A DNA stretch of 64,000 bases from Clostridia bacterium (lineage in GTDB: Bacteria > Bacillota > Clostridia > Oscillospirales > Butyricicoccaceae): positions 22,103 to 86,102 of the forward strand of contig JAFSBG010000067.1 of assembly GCA_017441945.1 (NCBI GenBank), given 5' to 3'. Shown one piece after another: positions 8,115 through 16,572 of the stretch. The notes below the pieces were generated by a model, which had not been told where the DNA came from, made no database searches, and saw nothing but the letters and a program-made list of their open reading frames with translations. Position 1 is the stretch's first letter; every line of letters starts with the position of its first letter. The position numbers were made by a program, and so were the translations under genes.

Positions 8115-8663
8115 ATGAGTCTGTGGGACGCTTTTGAGAATTATAACAGTGCAAGACAGGATTTGCGCAATGAGTTTCTCAAGCTGATAGTGGAAACAAT
8201 TAAAATTCTTATCGACTATAAATGGGTGCGTATTCTTGTTGCCATCCTGATTGCGGCGATAATTTTATGGAATCACTATGCCTCACAGCCCGATGAAATT
8301 AACCTTTATGACGCTGTTATGAGTGATATAAAAGCTGAATTGGGCGTGCCGCCTGAGAAAATCGTCTGGACTGACGTTATCTACCCTTTCAACAGCGACA
8401 GCTACAAGGAGTTCAAGGAAATCACAGAGAAAAACGGAAAAACTCCACAGGCTGTGGAAGAAATGTTCTCCAAAAATCTCAGACTGCTTACCGTCCAGCC
8501 GTTGGAAGAGGCAAACTTCTGGTTTAAAAATAAGCAGAATGTGACGATAATCGGTATGTACGGCGAAAAAGAGATAAAAATTATGATAAGGTATGCCGGA
8601 GATGTGGATATAAAATATCAGGGCAATTACCGAAGCGAAATAAAAAGCTACAAAATGAAATAA
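8115..8663 (+). CDS. Single-pass membrane protein of a dispersed exported family (copy 1)
   Basis: One hundred and eighty-two residues: about 35 cytoplasmic residues, one hydrophobic helix (about 38-55, RILVAILIAAIILW), then an extracytoplasmic domain. The domain begins with EINLYDAVMSDIKAELG, then IVWTDVIYPF and KTPQAVEEMFSKNLRLL. The same order of phrases is seen at 13285-13818 (ELDLYDTA, VTWEDIRYLP) and 44543-44989 (EMNMYDAF, IQWESVHFPL, SPQAVEDTIRNKLENY). These three are paralogues of an unrecognised family. RBS AAGGGGGCTGAAAT is good. The next gene follows after 13 bases. Confidence 0.7.
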   Translation: MSLWDAFENYNSARQDLRNEFLKLIVETIKILIDYKWVRILVAILIAAIILWNHYASQPDEINLYDAVMSDIKAELGVPPEKIVWTDVIYPFNSDSYKEFKEITEKNGKTPQAVEEMFSKNLRLLTVQPLEEANFWFKNKQNVTIIGMYGEKEIKIMIRYAGDVDIKYQGNYRSEIKSYKMK

Positions 8664-8676
8664 AGGAGGGTATTGT

Positions 8677-9408
8677 ATGAAGAAAAGTCAAATCCTTTTG
8701 CTATCAATTATGATTCTGATATTAGTTGTGTGTGCAGTTTGTATAATGCCCGAAAGACATATTGCCGCAGAATGGGATAAATCCGCCATTACTTCCCTGC
8801 TCGATTCAGAAGAAATAATGATAGATAATATAAAAATAAGGCTCGATACATATCTCGATAAGGGCGTAAAGCTATGTGCGGCATTTCCGGTTGACGAAAA
8901 GGCATCGGATATGGCTGATGAAACAAAGAAAAAAGAGCTGATGAAAATGATGGAAAATGCTTTGGCAGAAAGCAATATGTCGGGTATGATGTATGAAAAT
9001 TCCGATAAAGCAAACGGCGGGAAGTGTGAAGCTTACCATAAGGGTTGGTGGAATAAGGAAATGTCCTCTTTAAGCAGCCAAAACAGCATGTTGTACGGTA
9101 TTATAAGTGAAAACCATGCGGCAAAGATGATGACATTAAGCCAGAATATTAAGGCAAGCGGAGCAGGTTTGATTGTCAGAACACCGGCTGGTTTTGAAAA
9201 AAGTGGCGACAGCTATGTATGGAAGTCGGAAACATACGAAAATGTGCTGATGATGTGTGCGCATACCGATGAAATCAAGGTTAGTTCGCTTATAGGAACG
9301 CAGAAATTAACGATAAACAGCGGAATGGAGATATATCCGGATGAGATGAGCTCATATCTTATGAACACTACCGACAGCCGACAGATGATATTATTTATGA
9401 CAAAATGA
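8677..9408 (+). CDS. Predicted membrane-anchored exported protein, unknown function
   Basis: Two hundred and forty-three residues with an N-terminal hydrophobic anchor (about 5-25) and no lipobox cysteine, so probably a single-pass protein with its bulk outside. The body is methionine-rich and lysine-rich, without a motif I recognise. It has its own AAAGGAGGGTATTGT site and follows the 8115 gene by 13 bases in the same operon. A bidirectional terminator ends it at 9412-9438. Confidence 0.65.
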   Translation: MKKSQILLLSIMILILVVCAVCIMPERHIAAEWDKSAITSLLDSEEIMIDNIKIRLDTYLDKGVKLCAAFPVDEKASDMADETKKKELMKMMENALAESNMSGMMYENSDKANGGKCEAYHKGWWNKEMSSLSSQNSMLYGIISENHAAKMMTLSQNIKASGAGLIVRTPAGFEKSGDSYVWKSETYENVLMMCAHTDEIKVSSLIGTQKLTINSGMEIYPDEMSSYLMNTTDSRQMILFMTK

Positions 9409-9411
9409 AAT

Positions 9412-9438
9412 AAAGGAGAGCGAAAAGCTCTCCTTTTT
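9412..9438. terminator. Bidirectional terminator
   Basis: Arms AAAGGAGAGC and GCTCTCCTTT with a GAAAA loop and T/A tails on both sides, between convergent genes ending at 9408 and 9441. Confidence 0.8.
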
Positions 9439-9440
9439 AT

Positions 9441-9848
9441 TTAGTTGTCGATGAGATACACATGATGCTTGTCGGAGGTGTAAAATTCTCTTTCCCATAT
9501 TTCAATGGCTTCATCGGTCATTTTTATGCGAAATGCAATGCCGTCACCGGGATGTGAGAAATATATTCTGTACTCTGTGTCAGGGAATACAAACTCTTTA
9601 TTCCAGATGTTTGTTTTAACCTTTGTGTTGAGAAAATCACGAATATATTGCTGACTTTCAACCTGACCAAGCTCATATTTGCCTTCCGGAGTAACGCATT
9701 CAACCTTCTTATACATAGATTCGACATTATAAAACAAATCACGTATAGTGCCCGATTCGTAGCGGAATATATTCCCTATCGGCTCTCTGAAAAGTACAAG
9801 AAGCAGCAGAATGAGGGCGAAAATGATGTATACACGATATTTTTTCAT
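9441..9848 (-). CDS. Small membrane-anchored protein, unknown function
   Basis: One hundred and thirty-five residues: a short basic start (MKKYRVY), one hydrophobic helix (about 7-22, IIFALILLLLVLF) and a polar extracytoplasmic domain. No lipobox or known motif. The region TEYRIYFSHPGDGIAFRIKM is strand-like. It converges on the 8115-9408 operon and has a GGAGGTACAGTCT site. Probably exported or anchored; role unknown. Confidence 0.6.
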   Translation of the reverse strand: MKKYRVYIIFALILLLLVLFREPIGNIFRYESGTIRDLFYNVESMYKKVECVTPEGKYELGQVESQQYIRDFLNTKVKTNIWNKEFVFPDTEYRIYFSHPGDGIAFRIKMTDEAIEIWEREFYTSDKHHVYLIDN

Positions 9849-9919
9849 AGACTGTACCTCCTGTATTTTTTATTTATTATAACATATATATGGGAGACTT
9901 GTAAAGAAGAAAATAATGA

Positions 9920-10092
9920 GGTGATTAAATATGCCCGCGGCAGTTCTCTCCCTCCTCAGAGGGAGGCAGGGAGATTGTGCAATAGTGGGAGATTCTTCGG
10001 CTTTGAATCAGAATGACAAGAAGATTTACAACCCCTCCACCATTGTTCCAATGGTCCCCCTCCCCTTGCACAGGGGAGGCACATTAGTGCGA
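9920..10092. repeat. Interspersed hairpin repeats
   Basis: No gene. A CTCCCTCC..GGAGGGAG element at about 9946-9968, a remnant of the TCATTCTGA element in reverse (9985-10020), and a copy of the cctcc/ggagg frame repeat at 10026-10082 whose inner stem is CCATTG..CAATGG and whose outer stem is CTCCCC..GGGGAG. Confidence 0.6.
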
Positions 10093-10103
10093 TAAGGCAT
10101 GAA

Positions 10104-10129
10104 AAAAGGCGGTATTTCTACCGCCTTTT
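10104..10129 (-). terminator. Terminator of the S10-type peptidase gene
   Basis: Arms AAAAGGCGGTA and TACCGCCTTTT with a 4-base loop, downstream of the stop at 10147. Confidence 0.75.
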
Positions 10130-10146
10130 GAAATATTCAGCTTAAA

Positions 10147-11568
10147 TTACCAAGCTCTCTTGCCTTCGATAGCTTCTGTGAAGAACTTTCTCATATCCTT
10201 TGCGAGGAGCTGTGCGCTTTCTTCGCCGAGATATGCCATGTGGCCGGATGGATAAATACCGCGCATTACACGGTTAAGGTCGAGGTTGGAGTGGTGAGCA
10301 AGATACTTGGACATACCTGCTGTTGTGCAGAGGTCATACATACCGCTTGCGAAGAATACTCTGAGAGCAGGATTTCTTCTCATTGCAAGGCCGAGAGCCA
10401 TAGCAGGAGCTGTCTTGAACTTTCTGTTCCAAGCCATATTTACATGGTGGGAAAGACCCTTGGAGGAACGGTCAAATGTGATGTTAAGCTCCTTGCACAT
10501 AAGAGCGAATGCAGCCTGGAATGCAGGTGTGTACTGGCCCATTGCAGGGTCGTCAGCGATAACATTGGTATCCTTGAGTGCATAGTTTTCAGGCCATGTG
10601 TAACGACCATCGTAGAAACCAACGATTTCTTCTCTGTCTTCGAGGAGAAGGTGCATAAACTCACGCATATCGATGCGGAGGTTGTGGGACATGATGTACT
10701 TTACGGAAACACCTGTGAAGTAAGCGAGCTTTTCTGCAACAGCAAGCTTTTCTTCCTTTGTCATAGCGTCGCCCTTATGGAGAGCCATGAGGTATTCGCC
10801 GTCGGAGAATTCTTCAGCAGCCTTAAGGAATTCGTCGCGTTCAGGCAAGCCTTCTGGACGGTGGTACTGATATGTAGCAGCCATTGTGTAAAGGTCGAGA
10901 ACTGCCTTTTCAACTGGAACCTTATCATAGAATGTGGAGCCGAGAAGCATAATACCGGAAACAGAGATACCCATTGTTTCAGCCTTTGTTGGGCCGCCGC
11001 CGATGAGTTCGTTTACGAGGAGAGCAGAACGGCCTGTGCCGTAGCTTTCGCCTGCGAGAAGAACCGGGGAGTTATGTCTGCCGTAGCGTGTGAGCCACTG
11101 GTCGATGAACATTGCAAAGTGACGGATATCTTCGTCTGTATCGTAGATTTCAGCGCGCTTAGCTTCGTTGAAAAGTCTGCCGAAGCCTGTGCCGATTGGG
11201 TCTACCATAACGATATCGCAGATGTCGAGGAGACAGTGTGGGTTATCTTCAAGTTCGAATGGAGGAACTGTTGGGAGCTTGAGCTCGTTGTCAAGCTTAA
11301 CACGCTTTGGACCAAAGAGACCCATGTGTACCCAGAGAGAGCCGCAGCCTGGGCCGCCGTTGTAGCCGAAGAGAACAGGACGTGTGGAATTGTCCTCTAC
11401 ATCGCTTCTGAAATAGGAATAGGAGAAGAGAGTGCCCAGAGGTGTGCCGTCATCAGCCATGAAGAAGTTGTCTTCGCAGACTGTGTTGTAAGGGATAGTC
11501 ACGCCGTTAAGAACGAAAGAGCCCTTGGACTCAAAACGGGAGCGTTCTCTGCATTCATCAATATACAT
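10147..11568 (-). CDS. Serine carboxypeptidase-like protein (peptidase S10 fold)
   Basis: A 473-residue alpha/beta-hydrolase. PVLFGYNGGPGCGSLWVHMG is the S10 oxyanion-hole region. LLAGESYGTGRSA carries the nucleophile serine (GESYG). FASGMYDLCTTA carries the probable aspartate and YPSGHMAYLGE the probable histidine, so the whole triad is present. Known S10 enzymes remove C-terminal residues from peptides at acid pH. I see no signal peptide, which is unusual for the classical enzymes but common in bacterial members, so a cytoplasmic peptidase is likely. Monocistronic, with a terminator at 10104-10129 and an AAGGAAGGTACTACT site before the start. Confidence 0.88.
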   Translation of the reverse strand: MYIDECRERSRFESKGSFVLNGVTIPYNTVCEDNFFMADDGTPLGTLFSYSYFRSDVEDNSTRPVLFGYNGGPGCGSLWVHMGLFGPKRVKLDNELKLPTVPPFELEDNPHCLLDICDIVMVDPIGTGFGRLFNEAKRAEIYDTDEDIRHFAMFIDQWLTRYGRHNSPVLLAGESYGTGRSALLVNELIGGGPTKAETMGISVSGIMLLGSTFYDKVPVEKAVLDLYTMAATYQYHRPEGLPERDEFLKAAEEFSDGEYLMALHKGDAMTKEEKLAVAEKLAYFTGVSVKYIMSHNLRIDMREFMHLLLEDREEIVGFYDGRYTWPENYALKDTNVIADDPAMGQYTPAFQAAFALMCKELNITFDRSSKGLSHHVNMAWNRKFKTAPAMALGLAMRRNPALRVFFASGMYDLCTTAGMSKYLAHHSNLDLNRVMRGIYPSGHMAYLGEESAQLLAKDMRKFFTEAIEGKRAW

Positions 11569-11722
11569 AGTAGTACCTTCCTTTATGTTATTTTTAGTTT
11601 ACAGATGTAATGGCGGCTTTTGTTGAAAAAGCATAAGCAAGTGCTTTTCCGCCGCATTTTTATTGTACCAAATGCCAATGTGAATGTCAATGATAAGTTT
11701 ATGATAATACTGCAGGAATATG

Positions 11723-11923
11723 TCATTCTCCCCTGCTGAATAAATCCATAATGAAATCCATAAATGTGAATAAGAGTCCATAATGTTTTCGTTCCATAAT
11801 TATAACACGCTTATATTCACCGCATTCTTCACATAGCGCAGGTTCTCGTGAAAGAACATATTTATCGGGCGGGTCATTTCGGTCATTTATTTTATTCCAA
11901 CAATCTAAACAAAAATCTGCCAT
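11723..11923 (-). CDS. Small zinc-ribbon protein
   Basis: Sixty-six residues if started at the ATG at 11923, which has a GGAGAGCTAT site; a longer reading to 11953 lacks one. Two cysteine pairs (CLDC near the start and CEEC near residue 32) make a probable zinc ribbon, followed by a hydrophobic stretch (LLFTFMDFIMDLF). It is divergent from the XRE regulator at 12023 and shares a 99-bp intergenic region containing two small palindromes. Function unknown. Confidence 0.6.
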   Translation of the reverse strand: MADFCLDCWNKINDRNDPPDKYVLSREPALCEECGEYKRVIIMERKHYGLLFTFMDFIMDLFSRGE

Positions 11924-11948
11924 ATAGCTCTCCATTAAATCATAATGC

Positions 11949-12012
11949 ACCAACGAATGTTGGTATATTTATGATTTTAATGAATTATACTACAGTTGTC
12001 AAGAACAATTGT
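11949..12012. promoter_or_regulatory. Shared regulatory region with two dyads between divergent genes
   Basis: ACCAACGAATGTTGGT (11949-11964) and ACAGTTGT-N5-ACAATTGT (11992-12012) are dyad-symmetric sites flanking a TATACT -10-like element (11986-11991). They lie between the zinc-ribbon gene and the XRE gene, in the expected place for an autoregulatory operator. Inferred from position and symmetry only. Confidence 0.4.
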
Positions 12013-12022
12013 AGGTGAAAAT

Positions 12023-12247
12023 ATGAAAATCATTTTGGCGCAACGGCTCAGAGAATGCCGTAAAGAAAAAGGGCTGACACAGGGTCAGGTGGCAATATAT
12101 TGTGATATTACAGAGAAAGCTTATCAAAATTATGAGCTTATGACACGCGAGCCTAAGCTTGAAATTCTTGTAAAGCTTGCGGAGTTTTTTGAGGTGTCTG
12201 TCGACTATCTTGTGGGAAGGACAGATAAAAAGAACGTGAATAAATAG
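12023..12247 (+). CDS. XRE-family helix-turn-helix transcriptional regulator
   Basis: Seventy-four residues from the ATG at 12023 (TAGGTGAAAAT site). The single HTH_3/XRE domain fills the protein: RLRECRKEKGLTQGQVAIYC, then the recognition helix region TEKAYQNYELMTREP and the usual end FFEVSVDYLVGRTD. Such small Cro/C1-type proteins bind a palindromic operator as dimers. The dyad at 11992-12012, just upstream of its start, is a candidate self-operator. Its target genes cannot be told from the window. Confidence 0.85.
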   Translation: MKIILAQRLRECRKEKGLTQGQVAIYCDITEKAYQNYELMTREPKLEILVKLAEFFEVSVDYLVGRTDKKNVNK

Positions 12248-12478
12248 CCGTGCAAGGAATCTTGTGCGGCTATTTTGTTTAGCGATATGCCATTCTGAGT
12301 GAAACGAAGAATCTCTTTGCTTATATGTATGATGTGTCTGCGGTGCGTCGAGGGCGCCGCACCCTACAATTGATTTGCTTTGATATAATGTATATGATAC
12401 AATAAAATTATAAATATTTTGAAAAACTTGTCCCATTTTCGACCACCCAATGGTCTATATAATAAAGGAGGTGAAAAT

Positions 12479-13237
12479 ATGAAACGAATTATATTTATGC
12501 TTGGTATATCTCTTGCTTTTGTTGCGGTGCTTAACTGGCTCTACCCTGCCGCACAGCCTGAAATTGTGATTGAAAAAGAACCTTTTGCCGATATAGCTTC
12601 TCCTGAGCAGTATAGATTCTACGATGCAGAAGTTGTGGTAAAAATGTACGGAAGTACACTTTTCAAAGACCTGACGTATGATGTGGGAAATCTTTTTTAT
12701 ATGTTCACACCGGATGATGCCCAGTGGGACAGCGGTGATATAGTTGCGATAGCGGACAGCAAAGGTCAGCTTGACTGTAATCCGCCGATTAAATTCGGCA
12801 AGGTGGAATTGCGGGAAAAACGCCCGGGCTTGCCTAAAGTATGGTATGAGATATTAGCGCCTATGATTGAAAAAGACGTGGAAAATGATGTTGAGCTGAT
12901 TATATTTGACCTTTCAGAGATCGGTAATGTGGAGGAAAAGGAATGGGTTTTTATGAAATTCGCTGGTATGCTCCCTGTCGATGAGAATGGTAGAGCAACT
13001 ATTTATGTAGATTACAGGGAAACCGAAGAGTTTGAAAGTGTAAGACAGGGCTATGAAGCCGATAATGCCGTCTGCTATGAAATAATCACAAGAGATGAAG
13101 CGGAGGATTTCTTCAGATTTTCGGTTAAAAAGTATGAGGATACCGATGATTTCAAGGAATATAAAGGCAAAGCACGGCTGAAAAACGGCAAATGGCAATA
13201 TAAAATGGGACTCTGGTGGAAAACAGTTGAGAATTAA
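12479..13237 (+). CDS. Membrane-anchored exported protein, unknown function
   Basis: About 252 residues from the ATG at 12479 with a strong AAAGGAGGTGAAAAT site. One N-terminal hydrophobic segment (about 4-20, no lipobox) precedes an acidic extracytoplasmic domain. FYDAEVVVKMYGSTLFKDL, DVGNLFYMFTPDD and DSGDIVAI resemble phrases in the lipoprotein at 5049-5828, suggesting common ancestry. Promoter-like TTGATT and TATGAT hexamers with 17-base spacing lie at 12370-12398. The gene at 13285 follows after 47 bases. Confidence 0.65.
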   Translation: MKRIIFMLGISLAFVAVLNWLYPAAQPEIVIEKEPFADIASPEQYRFYDAEVVVKMYGSTLFKDLTYDVGNLFYMFTPDDAQWDSGDIVAIADSKGQLDCNPPIKFGKVELREKRPGLPKVWYEILAPMIEKDVENDVELIIFDLSEIGNVEEKEWVFMKFAGMLPVDENGRATIYVDYRETEEFESVRQGYEADNAVCYEIITRDEAEDFFRFSVKKYEDTDDFKEYKGKARLKNGKWQYKMGLWWKTVEN

Positions 13238-13284
13238 GTGGCGGTTGTGATATAATTGAAATAATACTTCAAAGGAGGGCGGAT

Positions 13285-13818
13285 ATGAAAAAGGCTTTAT
13301 TATATTTTGGCTGTCTGGCGGTTGTGTTTGGTGTGCTCATAGGTGTGACATACATGGGTAAGCTGCCGGGAAAGGAGCTTGATTTGTATGATACTGCGGT
13401 TGGATTTTTTGAGGAAAAGCAGGAAATCAGCGCCAATGAGGTCACATGGGAGGACATAAGATATCTGCCGCCTGAGTACCACGAAAAGGTGTACGAATAT
13501 CCATTTGAGCAGTATGACGATATGGTGAAAATCGAAGGCAAGGAGGATATGCTCTCGGAGTTTGCACGGCTGCTTGAAGGTGTTGTGATTTACGATAAAG
13601 AGCAGGAAGAACGAGTTACTCCTCTTGATGAGTGGACCGAGGTAATCCTTAAAGGACAATACCGCAGGCAAAAGGACGACCATATTTTTCAGGTGGAGGA
13701 TGTGGATATAACCCTCATTGTCAACAAGGCGAGAGATAAGGTCACCATAAGCGTCGCAGGTGCCTATTCCGGCCCGGACAGAGTTACATATATGCTGAAA
13801 ACTGATAGTGAACAGTAA
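13285..13818 (+). CDS. Single-pass membrane protein of a dispersed exported family (copy 2)
   Basis: One hundred and seventy-seven residues. An N-terminal helix (about 5-27) is followed by GKELDLYDTAVGFFEEKQEI, NEVTWEDIRYLPPEY and a C-terminal strand-rich part (VDITLIVNKARDKVTISVAG). The order and wording match the proteins at 8115-8663 and 44543-44989. Strong AAAGGAGGGCGGAT site. Likely anchored outside the membrane; role unknown. Confidence 0.7.
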   Translation: MKKALLYFGCLAVVFGVLIGVTYMGKLPGKELDLYDTAVGFFEEKQEISANEVTWEDIRYLPPEYHEKVYEYPFEQYDDMVKIEGKEDMLSEFARLLEGVVIYDKEQEERVTPLDEWTEVILKGQYRRQKDDHIFQVEDVDITLIVNKARDKVTISVAGAYSGPDRVTYMLKTDSEQ

Positions 13819-13854
13819 TATTTTAGAATAATTATACTTTGAGTTGTGAAAAAT

Positions 13855-14092
13855 AACGGGCGGGCGTGGAAACCCGCCCCTACGTTTTTTATGTCATTCT
13901 GAACGAAGTGAAGAATCTTTCCATGAATGAAGCACAGGATGTAGAGATGGGAAAGATCTTTCGGGCTATGCCCTCAGGATGACATATAGATTCGGGAGGG
14001 GTGACCCCTCCCCTACGGGATTTAGTATATACAACCCCTCCGTTTTTGTAAACAAAAACACCTCCCCTTGCACAGGGGAGGCATTTTTATGC
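13855..14092. repeat. Cluster of three repeat types downstream of 13818
   Basis: No gene. In order: a GGGCGGGCG..CGCCCCTAC inverted element (13858-13883), a full TGTCATTCTGA...TCAGGATGACA element (13892-13984), a short GGGAGGGGTGACCCCTCCCC hairpin (13994-14013), and a frame repeat whose inner stem is GTTTTTGT..CAAAAAC and outer stem CTCCCC..GGGGAG (14032-14082). Confidence 0.65.
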
Positions 14093-14102
14093 TTAAATTA
14101 AA

Positions 14103-15899
14103 TTATTCAGCTTTTTCCTTTACAGGGAGGTCAACCTTAATACAAAGTTCACGAAGCTGCTTTTCTTCTACTTCGGATGGGCAGGAAGTCATAACTTCGG
14201 AAGCAGTCTGGATCTTTGGGAATGCGATTGAATCGCGGATGTCTTCTGTGCCTGCAAGGAGCATTACGATACGGTCGAAGCCGTAAGCAATACCGCCGTG
14301 AGGAGGAGCGCCGAACTTGAATGCTTCGATCATGTGGCCGAAACGAGCAAGTGTGTCCTCTGTTGTGAAGCCGAGGCAGTTGAACATCTTCTGCTGAACT
14401 TCAGGGTCGTGGATTCTGATAGAGCCGCCGCCCATTTCATAGCCGTTACATACGATGTCGTATGCCTTAGCCATCATCTTTTCAGGCGCTGTTTCAAAGA
14501 GTGGAATATCCTCGTCGCGTGGAGCTGTAAATGGGTGGTGCTTTGCATAGAAGCGTTCTACACCGTCATCATCTTCGCCCTTTTCAAGGAGTGGGAAGTC
14601 TGTAACCCAGAGGAACTTGAAGTCATCAGGATTGATGAGCTTCTGACGGCGTGCAACTTCGCATCTCAAGGCGCCGAGAGCTGTCTGAGCTGTTTCTGTA
14701 TCTTCGTGAGCGATGATAGCGAGAAGGTCGCCTTCCTTGATATTCATGCGCTCATAAATAGCTGTCATAATTTCAGCAGGCATATTCTTTGCAAAGGAGG
14801 AAGTTACGCCGTCCTTTGTAACCTTTGCCCATGCAAGACCCTTAGCGCGGTATGTCTTGACATATTCGCCGAGAGAGTCGATTTCCTTACGGCTCATCTT
14901 GCCGCCGACTTCATTGAAGTTGATAGCGTGAACAGAACCGCCGTTTTCGATAGCTGCTACGAATGGTGTAAAGCCACTATCCTTTACGAGGTCAGAAATG
15001 TCGCGAAGCTCAAAACCAAAGCGCATATCAGGCTTATCGGAGCCGAAACGGCTCATTGCTTCAGCATAAGTGAGGCGCATGATAGGAGTTTCAACGTCAA
15101 CACCGCGGAGCTCCTTGAAGATCTTCTTGATGAAGCCTTCCTGGATTGCCATGATGTCTTCCATATCTACGAAGGACATTTCAAGGTCGATCTGTGTGAA
15201 CTCAGGCTGACGGTCTGCACGAAGGTCTTCGTCGCGGAAGCAGCGTGCAATCTGCATATAGCGGTCAACACCACTGAGCATAAGCATCTGCTTATACTGC
15301 TGTGGGGACTGTGGGAGAGCGTAGAAAGAGCCTGGGTGAACACGGGAAGGAACGAGATAGTCGCGTGCGCCTTCCGGTGTGGACTTTGTGAGCATTGGTG
15401 TTTCAATTTCCCAGAAGCCCTGTTCTGTAAAGTAGCTGCGTGTTACCTGAGCTGCCTTGTGGCGGATCTCCATAATTCTCTGGAGAGATGGACGGCGAAG
15501 GTCGAGATAACGATACTTGAGGCGGAGCATTTCATTTGTATTGATGTTGTCGTTTACCTCAAATGGAGGTGTTTCAGCCTTTGTGAAAACTGTGAGGTTT
15601 TCAGCAAGGATCTCGATCTTACCTGTTGGGATGTTAGGGTTGATGGAAGAACGCATACGGACTGTGCCTTCGATAGCAACTACCCATTCCATACGCATAT
15701 CTTCAGCACGGAGAGCGAGGTCTGCGTCAACAGCCTGGTCGAAAACGCACTGGACGATACCTGTGCGGTCGCGCATATCTGTGAAGATAAGGCTGCCGAG
15801 GTTACGGTTACGTGCAACCCAGCCGTAAACGGTGACTTTTTCACCGATATTCTCCTCACGGAGTGTGCCGCAGTAGCGGCGGTTTGTACAATTATTCAT
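14103..15899 (-). CDS. aspS: Aspartyl-tRNA synthetase
   Basis: A class II aminoacyl-tRNA synthetase of 598 residues from the ATG at 15899 (AGAGGAGTTATTTAT site; upstream in-frame codons run into a repeat and were rejected). The N-terminal OB-fold anticodon-binding domain contains VTVYGWVARNRNLGSLIF. Motif 2 has CFRDEDLRADRQPEFTQID. The bacterial GAD insert is in the middle, and motif 3 is GIAYGFDRIVMLLAGTEDIR. Length matches bacterial-type AspRS (about 590). It charges tRNA-Asp in the cytoplasm. Stand-alone, not next to hisS as is common in Firmicutes. Confidence 0.96.
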   Translation of the reverse strand: MNNCTNRRYCGTLREENIGEKVTVYGWVARNRNLGSLIFTDMRDRTGIVQCVFDQAVDADLALRAEDMRMEWVVAIEGTVRMRSSINPNIPTGKIEILAENLTVFTKAETPPFEVNDNINTNEMLRLKYRYLDLRRPSLQRIMEIRHKAAQVTRSYFTEQGFWEIETPMLTKSTPEGARDYLVPSRVHPGSFYALPQSPQQYKQMLMLSGVDRYMQIARCFRDEDLRADRQPEFTQIDLEMSFVDMEDIMAIQEGFIKKIFKELRGVDVETPIMRLTYAEAMSRFGSDKPDMRFGFELRDISDLVKDSGFTPFVAAIENGGSVHAINFNEVGGKMSRKEIDSLGEYVKTYRAKGLAWAKVTKDGVTSSFAKNMPAEIMTAIYERMNIKEGDLLAIIAHEDTETAQTALGALRCEVARRQKLINPDDFKFLWVTDFPLLEKGEDDDGVERFYAKHHPFTAPRDEDIPLFETAPEKMMAKAYDIVCNGYEMGGGSIRIHDPEVQQKMFNCLGFTTEDTLARFGHMIEAFKFGAPPHGGIAYGFDRIVMLLAGTEDIRDSIAFPKIQTASEVMTSCPSEVEEKQLRELCIKVDLPVKEKAE

Positions 15900-15967
15900 A
15901 TAAATAACTCCTCTTAAAAAGTGGATTTTACAATGATATATGACCGCCCTCTGAGGAGGGAGGTGGC

Positions 15968-16339
15968 TCACCGAAGGTGAGTCGGAGGGAGAGAATTTTT
16001 AACAAGAGAGTCTATAAATTCGCACACCCCATTGAAATTTTTATCAATATCGGAATTGGGGATACGGAAGAGTCTGAGTCCCGTTGCTTTCAATTCTTTA
16101 GTACGCAGAGCATCAGCTTTTTCTGATTTATCAGAAAAATGATAGCCTCCATCGAGTTCAATAATAAGCTTTGCTTTTGAACAGTAAAAATCCACGATAT
16201 AATTACCGAGAACTTTTTGTCTGTTCCAACGAACGGGGTAACTTCGTAGAAACTGATACCAAAGCTTGTTTTCCTATGGTGTCATATTTTTTCGAAGTTC
16301 TTTTGCTAAAGGGACATTTGATTTGTTGTATTCTTTCAT
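15968..16339 (-). pseudogene. DUF559 (Vsr-like endonuclease fold) gene with an amber codon
   Basis: From the ATG at 16339 the frame reads MKEYNKSNVPLAKELRKNMT-P, then TAG (16274-16276), then ENKLWYQFLRSYPVRWNRQK, the usual DUF559 N-terminus. At the stop, family members have tryptophan (TPWE), so this is a TGG to TAG change. After it the frame stays open for about 101 more codons, including FYCSKAKLIIELDGGYHF, the nuclease-like core. An internal start at 16195 could still make a 75-residue fragment. DUF559 proteins resemble very-short-patch-repair endonucleases. Located among repeats, and probably decaying. Confidence 0.8.
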
Positions 16340-16344
16340 AATGT

Positions 16345-16572
16345 TTACCTTCTACCCCTCAGTCAAGCTTACGCTTGCCAGCTCCCCTCTCAAGGGGAGC
16401 TATTATGGGTGATAATTATTTTCGCCCCATTAAGAATATTATAATACCTGCGCTGTGTGAAATCAAGGGACAAGTTTAAGTTTTTGAACAAATTACGATG
16501 ACTTTAAGTATAAAAATAACTATAAATTACTTATCGTTTTTAAAAACCTCTCCCCTGCCCTGCCGATACGGC
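16345..16572. repeat. Gap with a frame repeat, otherwise nothing seen
   Basis: A copy of the CCCTCAGTC...GCCAGCTCCC repeat at about 16355-16402 with inner stem CAAGC..GCTTG and outer stem CTCCCC..GGGGAG. The rest is AT-rich with no gene. Confidence 0.55.

Noticed and set aside
10240..11610. A 456-codon + strand frame opposite the S10-type peptidase
   Set aside because: Antisense shadow with unnatural composition and no start signal.
14298..15917. A 539-codon open frame on the + strand opposite aspS
   Set aside because: It is antisense to a clear aspartyl-tRNA synthetase, is very rich in Cys, His and Val, has no ribosome-binding site and no known motif; an effect of codon bias.
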